DNA of 26,007 nucleotides, taken from a virus. This document shows, one piece after another, positions 5,522 to 14,200 of this stretch (its first letter is position 1; each line of letters opens with the position of its first letter). The notes below the pieces were generated by a model. It made no database searches. It was not told where the DNA came from and saw only the letters and a list, made by a program, of their open reading frames with translations. Location: positions 1-26,007 of IMG/VR virus record IMGVR_UViG_3300017751_000189. One strand, written 5' to 3'. The translations under genes and the position numbers were made by a program.

Positions 5522-5957
5522 GGATTTTTATACCAAATGAACGTAAAGTATCCTCATGCCATATTTCAAACGTCATACCATACTTGTTTGCGTATGCTGT
5601 AGCAGCTTCCCATTTAGATTGGTTTTTTGTGTAAGTCAATACCTCTGTAAGGTATCTTTTAGTCTTACGGCCTGGCTTTTTAGGAGGAACAGTTTGTTTT
5701 TTAGGTTTAATTTCAATTAGAAATATCTTTCCATTCTTTGTACGAATAAACAAATCTACAAAATAACGGTGCACTTTACCATCGGTTTTACAACGATACG
5801 GAATAATAACTTCTTCAGATGACCAACCTATTACGCCTGGATTATTATCGAGCCATTTAAATGTCTGCCTTTCCCATAGAGATCTGTATTTGACTTTATT
5901 AAAATCACCCTCATATTTTTTTGGATTCTTTACTCTATATCGCCCAGAATAAGCCAT
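5517..5957 (-). CDS. 4: Head completion protein gp4
   Basis: A 146-residue protein close to T4 gp4 (150 residues), which acts late in head completion, before tail joining. Strong family blocks are MAYSGRYRVKNPKKYEGDFN, the YRSLWERQTFKWLDNNPGVI strand with WSSEEVIIPYRC, HRYFVDLFIRTKNGKIFLIE and IKPKKQT. The pattern D...(about 10 residues)...E-I-K is that of the TnsA / restriction endonuclease-like fold, with D in YFVDLF and EIK in FLIEIK as candidate catalytic residues. The end KWEAATAYANKYGMTFEIWH is also typical. It is the first gene of the leftward operon, with its start 22 bases from a predicted late transcription start. No Shine-Dalgarno sequence is seen. Confidence 0.92.
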   Translation of the reverse strand: MAYSGRYRVKNPKKYEGDFNKVKYRSLWERQTFKWLDNNPGVIGWSSEEVIIPYRCKTDGKVHRYFVDLFIRTKNGKIFLIEIKPKKQTVPPKKPGRKTKRYLTEVLTYTKNQSKWEAATAYANKYGMTFEIWHEDTLRSFGIKIL

Positions 5958-5965
5958 GGTTTTGT

Positions 5966-5973
5966 TATAAATA
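5966..5973 (+). promoter_or_regulatory. T4-type late promoter for the rightward baseplate operon
   Basis: Exact TATAAATA in the 35-bp divergent region, 19 bases before the gp48 ATG. Predicted transcription start is A5979. It would be recognised by the gp55 late sigma factor with gp33 and the clamp gp45 if late transcription works as in T4. It overlaps the initially transcribed region of the opposite promoter. Confidence 0.75.
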
Positions 5974-5985
5974 ACATTAAATACT

Positions 5986-5993
5986 TATTTATA
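5986..5993 (-). promoter_or_regulatory. T4-type late promoter for the leftward tail operon
   Basis: Exact TATAAATA on the minus strand (plus-strand TATTTATA), ending at the first base of the gp48 start codon. Predicted start is at 5980, one base from the opposing start, giving gp4 a leader of about 23 bases. The two boxes and their spacer form an inverted arrangement spanning 5966-5993. Confidence 0.75.
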
Positions 5994-7003
5994 TGGCAAA
6001 TTATCTTAAACAGGCAGCGAGCAATATGCTGGGTTCTGATAAAAATCTCGATGCGAAAATTTCTGGTAGGGGCTTCGGAGAGGGCACAATGAGGTTTCCA
6101 ATGAACCTTGGTGATAACGGAAGGCCTATTATTCATTTTAGCTGCATACCCGATGACGAACCAATGGAATCAATATTTTTTCCAATTCCTCAAGGTATTA
6201 CTTATGGTGATGGTGCATCTTATACCACCTTTGATGTTGGGATAATAGGAGAATTTGCCAAGTTAGTAGCCGAGACTGGAGAGCTCTCCGTGGATACCGC
6301 GTTTTCCGCGCTCGAAAGAACAGGAGAGATGATAGGAGCGGAATTTGATGCTGTAGGTGCAATTGGTGCGAGCATTATTGCCGCAAAAAAGAGTGGGTTT
6401 GATGCTTTAGCAACTAATATAGAATTTGCAAATAAGCAAATTATGAACCCTAGGACTAACAGTGCATTTAGTGGAAACACAATCAGAAATTTCCAGTTTG
6501 ATTTTAAAATGATTGGCAAATCTAATGCTGAAGTAAAGATGATTGATAAAATACAGCAGGCATTTAGGACATATGTGTATGCAGCAAAATACAATAAGAG
6601 TAGTAGTTTTATGCTTAGTTACCCACCAAAATGGATAATAAAATTCGTTGATCCGGACCAAAAAGAATTAGATTATATTCCTAAAATTTACAGTTGCTAT
6701 CTCACTGGAGTAAATACTGTTATAAACCCATCATCAAACACTTATCGAAGGGAAGACCTATCACCATATGAAATAGACATGTCTCTTCAATTTCAAGAAA
6801 CAAAAATTCTTACTCGCGATGAGTTTACAAACCTTGAAAACGATGGTAATAGAGAGAACGCACAAGATGAAGCCTTTGATGCGCTAATCAATAAGGCCAA
6901 TGCGGGGGCTGATCAAATCGGTGAAACGGCGAAGTCCTTTGTCGGGAAGCAGTTGATGGAGAAGCAAGCTGAAGCCAAAAAGGCGATGAACGAGGGCGGC
7001 TAA
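5993..7003 (+). CDS. 48: Baseplate tail-tube cap gp48
   Basis: A 336-residue protein of the gp48 family (T4 gp48 has 364 residues). In T4, gp48 binds the top of the hub and with gp54 starts tube polymerisation. Family signals are the early MRFPMNLG and HFSCIP strands and the central block IMNPRTNSAFSGNTIRNFQF followed by DFKMIGKSNAEVKMIDKIQQ. An RNFQFDF strand followed by a long helix is typical of gp48. A long Ala/Gly-rich insertion, probably helical (about residues 85-140), sits between the two parts. The C-terminus (about 275-336) is polar and helical. It is first in the rightward operon, 14 bases after the predicted late start; there is no Shine-Dalgarno sequence. Confidence 0.88.
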   Translation: MANYLKQAASNMLGSDKNLDAKISGRGFGEGTMRFPMNLGDNGRPIIHFSCIPDDEPMESIFFPIPQGITYGDGASYTTFDVGIIGEFAKLVAETGELSVDTAFSALERTGEMIGAEFDAVGAIGASIIAAKKSGFDALATNIEFANKQIMNPRTNSAFSGNTIRNFQFDFKMIGKSNAEVKMIDKIQQAFRTYVYAAKYNKSSSFMLSYPPKWIIKFVDPDQKELDYIPKIYSCYLTGVNTVINPSSNTYRREDLSPYEIDMSLQFQETKILTRDEFTNLENDGNRENAQDEAFDALINKANAGADQIGETAKSFVGKQLMEKQAEAKKAMNEGG

Positions 7004-7031
7004 CAAAAAAAGTAACAATTAAATAATTAAA

Positions 7032-8057
7032 ATGTTTTTTAACCAATTTCCAAAAATCGCGTATAGCATACAAAATAATGGTATACAAAGTGTAATAACC
7101 GACTATTTTCGGTATGTAGATGTCATTGACCGATTAGCACAATCTACTTACACGTATTCAACCACTGATATTTTAGACTCAGAACGGCCGGACACTGTTT
7201 CACGCCGCTTATATGGCACTACAGATTATTATTGGACATTTTATATTACTAATGATTTTCTTAAAGACGGCCTATCAGCATGGCCGAAAGGCGATTCTGA
7301 GATTAAAAACTATATTGCTAATCAATATAAAAACATTTCTGCTTTTAGATTCCCTTTTGGAGATGCCGACAGCAGTGGAAGGAGGTCTACTTTAGTAGGA
7401 ATTCCTATTAAAAACGAAGCATATTTGCCGTATTTAAAACTGTGTAAAGTAATAGACACTATTTCATCTAACAATAAAAGAGTTTTTTCTTCTGCTAAGA
7501 TTGTAGACTATGATCCAAATATGTCACTTATTTGGATAGATAATAGTGATGTTACATGGTTTTCTGAGGATGTTAACCTTAATGCTCAATTTGGTAATGG
7601 CGGATCAAATGATACAAAGTATGTAGCATTATCAAAGACTAGCATGTTTTACACCGCAGCATCTGTTTCAGATTTTAGTGTTCAATTTATTAGTGATGGT
7701 ACTTCACAGGCGGATTCCCTACGCAAGTCCTTTATTGATGATCTTAGGCCAATTACGGAAAGATTCAGGCCAAATGCATTTTTTAATACAATACCAGATG
7801 ATATCTTAGACAGAAACTACACACTAACATCTACGCAGTACTGGAAAGACGGTTCTCTTGCTCCTGCTTATTATTATGATCCGTTAAATATTAACGAAGA
7901 AATAAGTGAATTCAATGCCGGCCATGAAGCAACCAATTATGAATCGATATACGATGAAACAATCGGGGAAAACGACCAAAGAAGAACGATTAAAACGGTA
8001 AATCCTTTATATATCGAATCGTTTGCGAGAGAATTTAAAAAATTGTTGAATGAGTAA
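7032..8057 (+). CDS. 53: Baseplate wedge protein gp53
   Basis: A 341-residue homologue of T4 gp53 (196 residues), which joins neighbouring wedges into the hexagonal baseplate. The N-terminus matches well: FFNQFPKIAYSI, then ITDYFRYVDVIDRL, then ERPDTVSRRLYGTTDYYWTF, the pattern in which gp53 has a P-x-x-x-A-x-x-I-Y-G...YW segment. The extra length lies in the middle and C-terminal part, which ends in a helix around ESFAREFKKLLNE. Its stop codon lies inside the next gene (ATGAGTAA, 8-base overlap), suggesting coupled translation. Confidence 0.88.
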   Translation: MFFNQFPKIAYSIQNNGIQSVITDYFRYVDVIDRLAQSTYTYSTTDILDSERPDTVSRRLYGTTDYYWTFYITNDFLKDGLSAWPKGDSEIKNYIANQYKNISAFRFPFGDADSSGRRSTLVGIPIKNEAYLPYLKLCKVIDTISSNNKRVFSSAKIVDYDPNMSLIWIDNSDVTWFSEDVNLNAQFGNGGSNDTKYVALSKTSMFYTAASVSDFSVQFISDGTSQADSLRKSFIDDLRPITERFRPNAFFNTIPDDILDRNYTLTSTQYWKDGSLAPAYYYDPLNINEEISEFNAGHEATNYESIYDETIGENDQRRTIKTVNPLYIESFAREFKKLLNE

Positions 8058-9414
8058 TACATCAAATAAAGGTATTGTTGATGGCAAAGGCAATTCTCTA
8101 GCAAATTCTGCCTATGATCTAACACAGTGTATCATTGAAAACGTTTCAGGCCAGCAGCGGGATATACGTTCCATGGTTGCTTATACTAGAATACACGAAA
8201 CTCTTTTTGCGCCTGCGCTTGTTTGTGAGATCGGTATACAGGACCAATCTAACTTTTTAGAAGAATTTGGCATTACCGGTAACGAAACAATTTTTATTGA
8301 AATTGTTGTAAAATCCTTTGATGTAGAACGCACATTATCTTACAAATTTATTGTTCAGGAATACAACGATTACGCTAGAAATCCTGATGATACACAGGTT
8401 CAGGCTTATACTTTGGTTGCCGTCACAGAGCACGCTTATATTGCACCACTTAAAACAATTTCGAGAACGATATCAGGAAGTAGCGCATCTATTATCGAGC
8501 GAATTATGAAAGACGACTTAAATGTGTCTAACTTTGTGCAATCTGGTAAGTGTGGTACACAATTTGACGGTAATATAAACATCTCAAATCCACTGAGAGC
8601 TGCTATGACAGTAGTAAGTACTGCTGCAGATATTAATCGCACACCATATTTTTTGTATCAAGACCTTTCAGCGGCCGTTCAACTTTCGCCTTTAAGCTAT
8701 ATTAACGATCGCGATGAGAATCCTGTGTATAAAACTTTTCGTAATACAACCCATCTAGATACTACACCGAATACGCACGCCAACTATCTAGAACGTTCTA
8801 CGCAGATGCAAAAAGTAAGTTCAAATATCGGATTGGCACCGTCGTTACAAGCGAAGAAAGGTGCGTTTGCATCTGAAAATCGTTATATTGATATTGCAAA
8901 AAAGAATTATCGTAAGCACATATTTGACGCGCCGGCAGTACTTAAAAGCGAGCATAGTACATCAAAAAAGGATGTAGCATATGGCCAATCTGTCAAGAAT
9001 AAACGTGAATCGGAGGCCGGATCACCGTTAAATAAAATACCACAAGCGAATATAGCATACCATTATGTGAATCGTTCAGCATTTAATGGACCAAAGAATA
9101 TGAATGAGCTCGCCGAAGAGCAATCACACATCTCACGTGCGTATATTGCTAATTACGATGCGTGTTCTCATAGTTTTAAAGTAATGGGAGATACATTTCT
9201 CAATCCAGGAAAGACGATTGCATTACATTTTCCAAAGGCAACCGATCCACTTATTTACAAAAATTATACTGGAAAGTCAGATACTGAGCTATATGACCTC
9301 ATGTTATCGGGCAATTACCTCATATTTTCGACTATACATACGTTCCAAGACGGTGTACACGAGACGGAAATAATAGCAAAGACTGATTCGATACAACCTG
9401 AAACAACATTATGA
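8050..9414 (+). CDS. 27: Baseplate hub protein, gp27-like
   Basis: A 454-residue protein (T4 gp27 has 391). In T4, a gp27 trimer forms the hub ring between the tube and the gp5 spike. Recognised blocks are ENVSGQQRDIRSMVAYTRIH followed by ETLFAPALVCEIGIQD, the GNETIFIEIV strand, SYKFIVQEYNDY, and SRTISGSSASIIERIMKDDL. The last region resembles the 'two-tube' hub proteins where a helix precedes the second tube domain. A polar region about residues 250-340 may be an insertion. It overlaps gp53 by 8 bases and gp5 by 4 (ATGA), and the 27-5 pair is consistent with the gp27-gp5 complex. Confidence 0.82.
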   Translation: MSNTSNKGIVDGKGNSLANSAYDLTQCIIENVSGQQRDIRSMVAYTRIHETLFAPALVCEIGIQDQSNFLEEFGITGNETIFIEIVVKSFDVERTLSYKFIVQEYNDYARNPDDTQVQAYTLVAVTEHAYIAPLKTISRTISGSSASIIERIMKDDLNVSNFVQSGKCGTQFDGNINISNPLRAAMTVVSTAADINRTPYFLYQDLSAAVQLSPLSYINDRDENPVYKTFRNTTHLDTTPNTHANYLERSTQMQKVSSNIGLAPSLQAKKGAFASENRYIDIAKKNYRKHIFDAPAVLKSEHSTSKKDVAYGQSVKNKRESEAGSPLNKIPQANIAYHYVNRSAFNGPKNMNELAEEQSHISRAYIANYDACSHSFKVMGDTFLNPGKTIALHFPKATDPLIYKNYTGKSDTELYDLMLSGNYLIFSTIHTFQDGVHETEIIAKTDSIQPETTL

Positions 9415-10718
9415 TCACAAACCCACAATTCTTTTTTGGTGTCGTAGAAGACATTCATGATCCATCGCGATTAAATCGTGTACGCGTACGTATATTTAGT
9501 AAGCACACCGAAGATAAAACATTAATGCCGACCAAGAGCCTACCATGGTGTAATGTAGTTATGCCGGTTACGTCCGCATCGACGTCAGGTGTGGGCCAGA
9601 CAATCGGACTCGTACAAGGTAGCTGGGTGTTTGGTACATTTGTTGACGGGGCGAACGAACAAGATCCATTGATACTCGGATCAATGCCCGGGGAAAGTAC
9701 ACAGCAAACACAAGACGGAGAAGGTTTTAAAGACCCGGATGGAATATATCCTAAACAAACTGGAGCGGATACACCTAATTCTGCTACAGATTCTGGATCA
9801 GACGTATACAAAAACAGACTAGCACAAAGAGTTACAGACATACCTATTGCTACACGACCACAACTATCTACACTATCCGATGATGAGAAGCCAGAAGATA
9901 AAAGTGTATCAGTACCTGACCCACAAACATACTACCAACCTCAATATCCACACAATAATGTCACACAAACTGAGTCTGGACACATAATTGAATACGATGA
10001 TACGCCTGGTTATGAGAGAATATCTACTACACACCGCTCTGGTACATCATCTGACATCATAAACGATGGATCTAAGATAGAAACCATTGTAGGAGACGGA
10101 TATACTATACACTCTAAAGACAACACTGTGTATATAATCGGAAATTGCAATTTAACCGTCGAGAGAGACGTAAACGTTAAGTGTGGGGGTGATTATGTGC
10201 TTGACGTAGAAGGCGACATAGTTACTAACGTGCTGGGTAACACAATCACAAAAATAGGTGGTGATGCTATTACAGAACTGAGCGGTAAGCGTGAATTAAA
10301 TATAGGCACTACTGATTTGCTTAAAATAAAAGACGGACAAGTTATCGATATCGGTGATGACCAACAGCTAACAATCGGCGTTAATCAAATAACACAAGTC
10401 GGTGCAACACGTACGAACGTTGTATTAGCAGACGATATATTAAACGTAGGAGGTATAAGAGACAGCGTTATAACGGGCAACGATTATGATATATGTTTAA
10501 GTCAGAAATTAGTGTCATCTACTAATAATATGAAAATTAATTGCACTGAAAAGATTACTATAAATACACCTTTGCAACAAGTGAGCGGAGACATTCACGC
10601 TGGTGGTGCTAATGTATCTCTTATAACACATGTACATCCACAACCAAATACAGGAGCTGATGCTACATCACAAGGAGATACTAAAGTAGCAATCGGTAAA
10701 ACAGGGACAGGAGCATAA
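9411..10718 (+). CDS. 5: Baseplate central spike, gp5-like, without lysozyme domain
   Basis: A 435-residue spike protein. Residues 1-100 are a gp5-type OB-fold: FFGVVEDIHDPSRLNRVRVR, LPWCNVVMP, VGQTIGLVQGSWVFGTFVDG and DPLILGSMPG. A Pro/Asp-rich linker follows (about 100-185). Residues 188-395 are a repetitive beta-helix needle with strands such as VERDVNVKCGGDYVLDVEGD, IVTNVLGNTITKIGG and TELSGKRELNIG. Near the end H407-V-H409 matches the HxH metal-binding tip motif known from phage spikes such as P2 gpV. T4 gp5 (575 residues) carries a lysozyme domain between OB-fold and needle; there is no room or motif for it here. The next gene ends in a peptidase domain that may do this job. Confidence 0.88.
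   Translation: MITNPQFFFGVVEDIHDPSRLNRVRVRIFSKHTEDKTLMPTKSLPWCNVVMPVTSASTSGVGQTIGLVQGSWVFGTFVDGANEQDPLILGSMPGESTQQTQDGEGFKDPDGIYPKQTGADTPNSATDSGSDVYKNRLAQRVTDIPIATRPQLSTLSDDEKPEDKSVSVPDPQTYYQPQYPHNNVTQTESGHIIEYDDTPGYERISTTHRSGTSSDIINDGSKIETIVGDGYTIHSKDNTVYIIGNCNLTVERDVNVKCGGDYVLDVEGDIVTNVLGNTITKIGGDAITELSGKRELNIGTTDLLKIKDGQVIDIGDDQQLTIGVNQITQVGATRTNVVLADDILNVGGIRDSVITGNDYDICLSQKLVSSTNNMKINCTEKITINTPLQQVSGDIHAGGANVSLITHVHPQPNTGADATSQGDTKVAIGKTGTGA
10559..10566 (+). promoter_or_regulatory. TATAAATA octamer inside gene 5, doubtful late promoter
   Basis: An exact late-promoter octamer encodes part of KITINTP in gp5. It lies about 150 bases upstream of the 1157-residue gene, with a predicted start near 10572. 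It may be a chance match. Confidence 0.2.
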
Positions 10719-10722
10719 TAAC

Positions 10723-13700
10723 ATGGCAACGACAATTAATCACCCTTATCAAACGAATATTCTAAGTGCTACAGGTTCTGCCGAAGTATTAGGGCGTGGT
10801 AGTAATACGTATACTGATACATGGTCTCATTCAAGCGTATTAACACACTTAGAAGATTGGGATAAGTTTAGTAACTTTCCTACTGCAGTACGTACTGGCA
10901 ATTTTGTTTGGGTTTTACAGCAAATTTACGGTAGTAATAACGAAGCTATTTGGATTTTGGCCGATGTTGTACCTGATCCATCTGTTGATCGACAATTCGG
11001 TAATAATATTGCATATCCCGAAATACCAGACCACGTTAAATACCAGTTTGATTTTACTGCAAACGCAGCTGCTTATAAGGCAGGTGTTGATAGTATTAAT
11101 ACTGATACCACTGCAGGCGGTTATGACATATCAATTGACGGAACACCACGATACGCTTTTACAATAACAGATCATCAAACCGCCAAGGCAAATGGTGATA
11201 CACAATCTTATTTTGACTTGTCAACTCGCCAATATAAAGAAATAGTTTATAATGGTAGCAATGGTGGGGGCTTTATTACTACAGATACTGCACATATTCC
11301 ACGTTTATTCGGATGGGGATCAAAACAAAGATTATTGCAAACTGATAACTCAGCATTTAATGTGCCGTCTGACGGAAATGATTTCATATACAACTTATGG
11401 GCACCATTTGCAACAAAGGCACAATTCGATACGTTATATGGTACAGAAGATGCATGGATTCATAGTACTGTTAGCGCTTCACACCACGTTTTGTTTGATC
11501 AAGTTTATATTAAAACTGGAAGCAACGGCAACCGCACAGTAGTTTATAATGAAGACACAGTAATAGCTACAAGCGAACCACGCGTTTATCCATTCGCATT
11601 ACCTACGTTCACATCTAATACGTTGTTTCAAGAAATACCGGGTGATACGACTGGCGATGGCATCGATAATACACCAAGCTTCGAAGATGCATTAGCACTT
11701 ACTGCTGTTGCTTCTATAATAGAGTGCGATGGTTTTCCAGGTGACTTAATACCGGGCTTAGACATGGAAGCCATCAACAAAAAGCTCAAGGCTGCAAAGG
11801 CTGGTATAGAGTCAGCCATAGACTCAACAGGCCTTTTGGATTTGGGAGAAAAGCTCGAGGGGTTTAAGGACGGTCTATTGGACAAGTTTCCAAAGGCGAT
11901 TGAAGTACAAAATTTTATAGAAGCTATCGCTGATTTGGATCTAAACAATCTTGCAAAGGAAGGGATAGAAGCTATAAAGGGTAGTTTAAAGGAAGAGTGG
12001 AGAGAGGCCATTGATGAAGTAGATGAATTCGTAGATGGTATAATTGATAACATCGCAGATTTTGACATATGTTCTCTGACTGGCCTGAAAGGTAAGACAG
12101 GCGACGACGGTAAATTGGTGAAGAAGCCCGAGACTCCAAGTATACCTGATAAGGCTATTGAGGCTCCTAAGCAGAGTTCGTATGCTTCTACACAGTCAAA
12201 GGGTACAGCTCAGACTAAGGCGGCGGCGTCAGCAGGTATTACTCCTAGAGACATTGAGAATGCAAACAATGCATTAGAAAAAAATTGGCAGGATTTAAGT
12301 GAAGATGCTCAATTTTCATGGGGGAGGAAAATTGAGGTTGGTCCTCAGGAAGGCCCTCGTCGGACTTTCTTCTCTGATGAAATCGAGTGGGAGGGAGTGC
12401 TAGATGAGAATGGAAAATTAGTTCCTAAAGTAGATGCGTATGGAAACTGGATCCGGACGGATGGAGTTGGTGGTGGAGGTCAAGCTGAGTTCGCTGGTGG
12501 AGGATCAGAATTCTCTTCCCAGCCCGAGGCCAGTTTCAGAGACGGACTTGGCGGTGAAGTTAAGTTTCACGGCTCTGGCATTGGAACGGTATACGATAGA
12601 AAGAAAAGGCCAGAGCTTTATGAAAATGGCGCCGGCGGTGGTCGGTATACTGGTGTTCCCGTAAATCCCTACGATCTCGATCCGGATCGGGACGCAAAAA
12701 AGGCAGGAACCGGACCCCTATATAAGGGCTTTCTGGGGTTCCCGAATCTTGGGAGAACTGGAGCAGATTTAGTCTTACCTCCAGACGTTCCAGGTATAAC
12801 TAGTCCACTCACGCCTCCAAGCGTTCCAGGTATAACTAATACTGATCCAGAAGTTCAACAACGCGTTGATGATTTTATAAACTTGGAGGGAGGAGGAAGC
12901 CCCGGGGCAGCAAACAAGTTGTCGGAACAGCCTGTATCTAAGACCGGTCCAGAGTGGGAAAAACGCCTCCAAGAAATTAAGGCTAGTAAAGATTGGCAAA
13001 CTTACATAACAGCGTTCAATAATAAAGTTCATCCCATGGACAAGTATAGTCTCCCAGGTGATAGTGGGCTCAATTCCCGCGGTGGTATGTCGCAGGAAAG
13101 TTTAGATAAACTCGGGAGGGATATCCAGCAAGTAACAATGGGTCTATATATTTACCGCCAGTGGAAAGCACGATTTAATTACTATAAAGAGAAATTAAAG
13201 AATTCTATGCTTGTAGACGGGAAACGTGGAGAATACTTCCCGTCTGCTGACTACGATATTACGGATAAATGGAAGACTTACAACGAAGCCTACCCTGGAA
13301 GTCTGGTGGCTCCGGGTTCTTCGTTTTATCTTGATGACATTGTCTCAATGAATCAAACAGGTTTTGCTGATGAGTTTTTCGGCACTACTATGACTGAAAA
13401 AGCCGCCAATACAGTAGGTGGTATGGATAATGAATTTATTACTGCTATCAAAAAATATTTCTTCAGTAAAGAAGGTGTAAGACTACAACAAGAAATAATG
13501 ATGGGTCAAGATCCACCATTCGATGAAATTATTCAAAAGAAACTTCTAGATGCTCTTGTACCTAATGATAATGAAGGTGATCCGGTCACCGATAATGTTG
13601 CACCGATTAAAGGATACGACCCAAAATCAAAGAAAGATATTCCTGGTAGAGTTATAAACATATCAGCTACTGAGGGTGCATCTCGCTCTGGGCCGGTTCA

Positions 13701-14196
13701 AACTGATCTCTTGAATATATTAAAAAGATCTGCTAAACAAGCAAATTACACTATCGAGATTTTTTCAGGTGGACAAGTACCAGCAGCTAAGGGAGGTATA
13801 CATGGCGTCAATCGCTATGGCAATACTAAAAGACATGACGATGGATATGCCGCTGATATATACACATATAATGAAAATGGCCGGCAGCTTAGAGTGCAGT
13901 CAGATCCAAATCATAAGGACACTCTTGCTATAAGAGACTTTATAATAATACTGCTAAAGAATGGTATTACTTCTGTAGGAGCCGATGATGATTATATGAA
14001 TGGGGATCTCCACGTAGATATTGCAATACCTAGTAAAGCCACGCCAATAGCACATTGGGGAAAAGGGCCCGGAGGCCTTAAATCCGAGTACGCTCCGGCG
14101 TGGTTAACAACAATATTTAATGGTAACTACGATAAACAGTATACTCAAATGCTACTTAAAAAAGAATTAGAAAGAAGAAAAAATAACACAGGGTAA
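10723..14196 (+). CDS. Large hub-associated protein with C-terminal M15-type peptidase domain
   Basis: A 1157-residue mosaic protein. Residues 1-330 are beta-rich and unrecognised. Residues 345-460 are acidic and helical, with regularly spaced D/E-K segments. Residues 580-720 are Gly/Pro-rich with a 12-residue repeat (PPDVPGIT / PPSVPGIT). Residues 750-960 are unrecognised. Residues 975-1157 look like a LAS (M15-family) metallopeptidase: RHDDGYAAD gives H1038 and D1045 (HxxGxAxD motif), and GDLHVDI gives H1097, the three zinc ligands expected. Such enzymes cut peptide bonds in peptidoglycan. It starts 4 bases after the lysozyme-less gp5, with one of the few clear Shine-Dalgarno sites here (AGGAG, 9 bases before ATG). 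Likely a tail-tip wall-degrading protein; the rest of its role is unknown. Confidence 0.8.
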   Translation: MATTINHPYQTNILSATGSAEVLGRGSNTYTDTWSHSSVLTHLEDWDKFSNFPTAVRTGNFVWVLQQIYGSNNEAIWILADVVPDPSVDRQFGNNIAYPEIPDHVKYQFDFTANAAAYKAGVDSINTDTTAGGYDISIDGTPRYAFTITDHQTAKANGDTQSYFDLSTRQYKEIVYNGSNGGGFITTDTAHIPRLFGWGSKQRLLQTDNSAFNVPSDGNDFIYNLWAPFATKAQFDTLYGTEDAWIHSTVSASHHVLFDQVYIKTGSNGNRTVVYNEDTVIATSEPRVYPFALPTFTSNTLFQEIPGDTTGDGIDNTPSFEDALALTAVASIIECDGFPGDLIPGLDMEAINKKLKAAKAGIESAIDSTGLLDLGEKLEGFKDGLLDKFPKAIEVQNFIEAIADLDLNNLAKEGIEAIKGSLKEEWREAIDEVDEFVDGIIDNIADFDICSLTGLKGKTGDDGKLVKKPETPSIPDKAIEAPKQSSYASTQSKGTAQTKAAASAGITPRDIENANNALEKNWQDLSEDAQFSWGRKIEVGPQEGPRRTFFSDEIEWEGVLDENGKLVPKVDAYGNWIRTDGVGGGGQAEFAGGGSEFSSQPEASFRDGLGGEVKFHGSGIGTVYDRKKRPELYENGAGGGRYTGVPVNPYDLDPDRDAKKAGTGPLYKGFLGFPNLGRTGADLVLPPDVPGITSPLTPPSVPGITNTDPEVQQRVDDFINLEGGGSPGAANKLSEQPVSKTGPEWEKRLQEIKASKDWQTYITAFNNKVHPMDKYSLPGDSGLNSRGGMSQESLDKLGRDIQQVTMGLYIYRQWKARFNYYKEKLKNSMLVDGKRGEYFPSADYDITDKWKTYNEAYPGSLVAPGSSFYLDDIVSMNQTGFADEFFGTTMTEKAANTVGGMDNEFITAIKKYFFSKEGVRLQQEIMMGQDPPFDEIIQKKLLDALVPNDNEGDPVTDNVAPIKGYDPKSKKDIPGRVINISATEGASRSGPVQTDLLNILKRSAKQANYTIEIFSGGQVPAAKGGIHGVNRYGNTKRHDDGYAADIYTYNENGRQLRVQSDPNHKDTLAIRDFIIILLKNGITSVGADDDYMNGDLHVDIAIPSKATPIAHWGKGPGGLKSEYAPAWLTTIFNGNYDKQYTQMLLKKELERRKNNTG
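12778..12838 (+). repeat. 25-bp direct repeat, 36 bp apart
   Basis: CCTCCA + 2 variable bases + CGTTCCAGGTATAACTA occurs at 12778-12802 and 12814-12838. The offset of 36 bases is 12 codons, so it encodes two copies of PP-x-VPGIT in the Pro-rich linker of the 1157-residue protein. It looks like a recent in-frame duplication. Confidence 0.85.
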
Positions 14197-14200
14197 TTAA

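Noticed and set aside
11628-12068. 146-codon minus-strand open frame inside the large peptidase gene.
   Set aside because: Ser/Ile-rich antisense translation of a strongly helical coding region; isolated on the wrong strand without any signals.
12330-12780. Locally higher GC in the middle of the peptidase gene, possible recent transfer.
   Set aside because: The protein here is Gly- and Pro-rich, whose codons alone raise GC, so composition gives no separate evidence of transfer.
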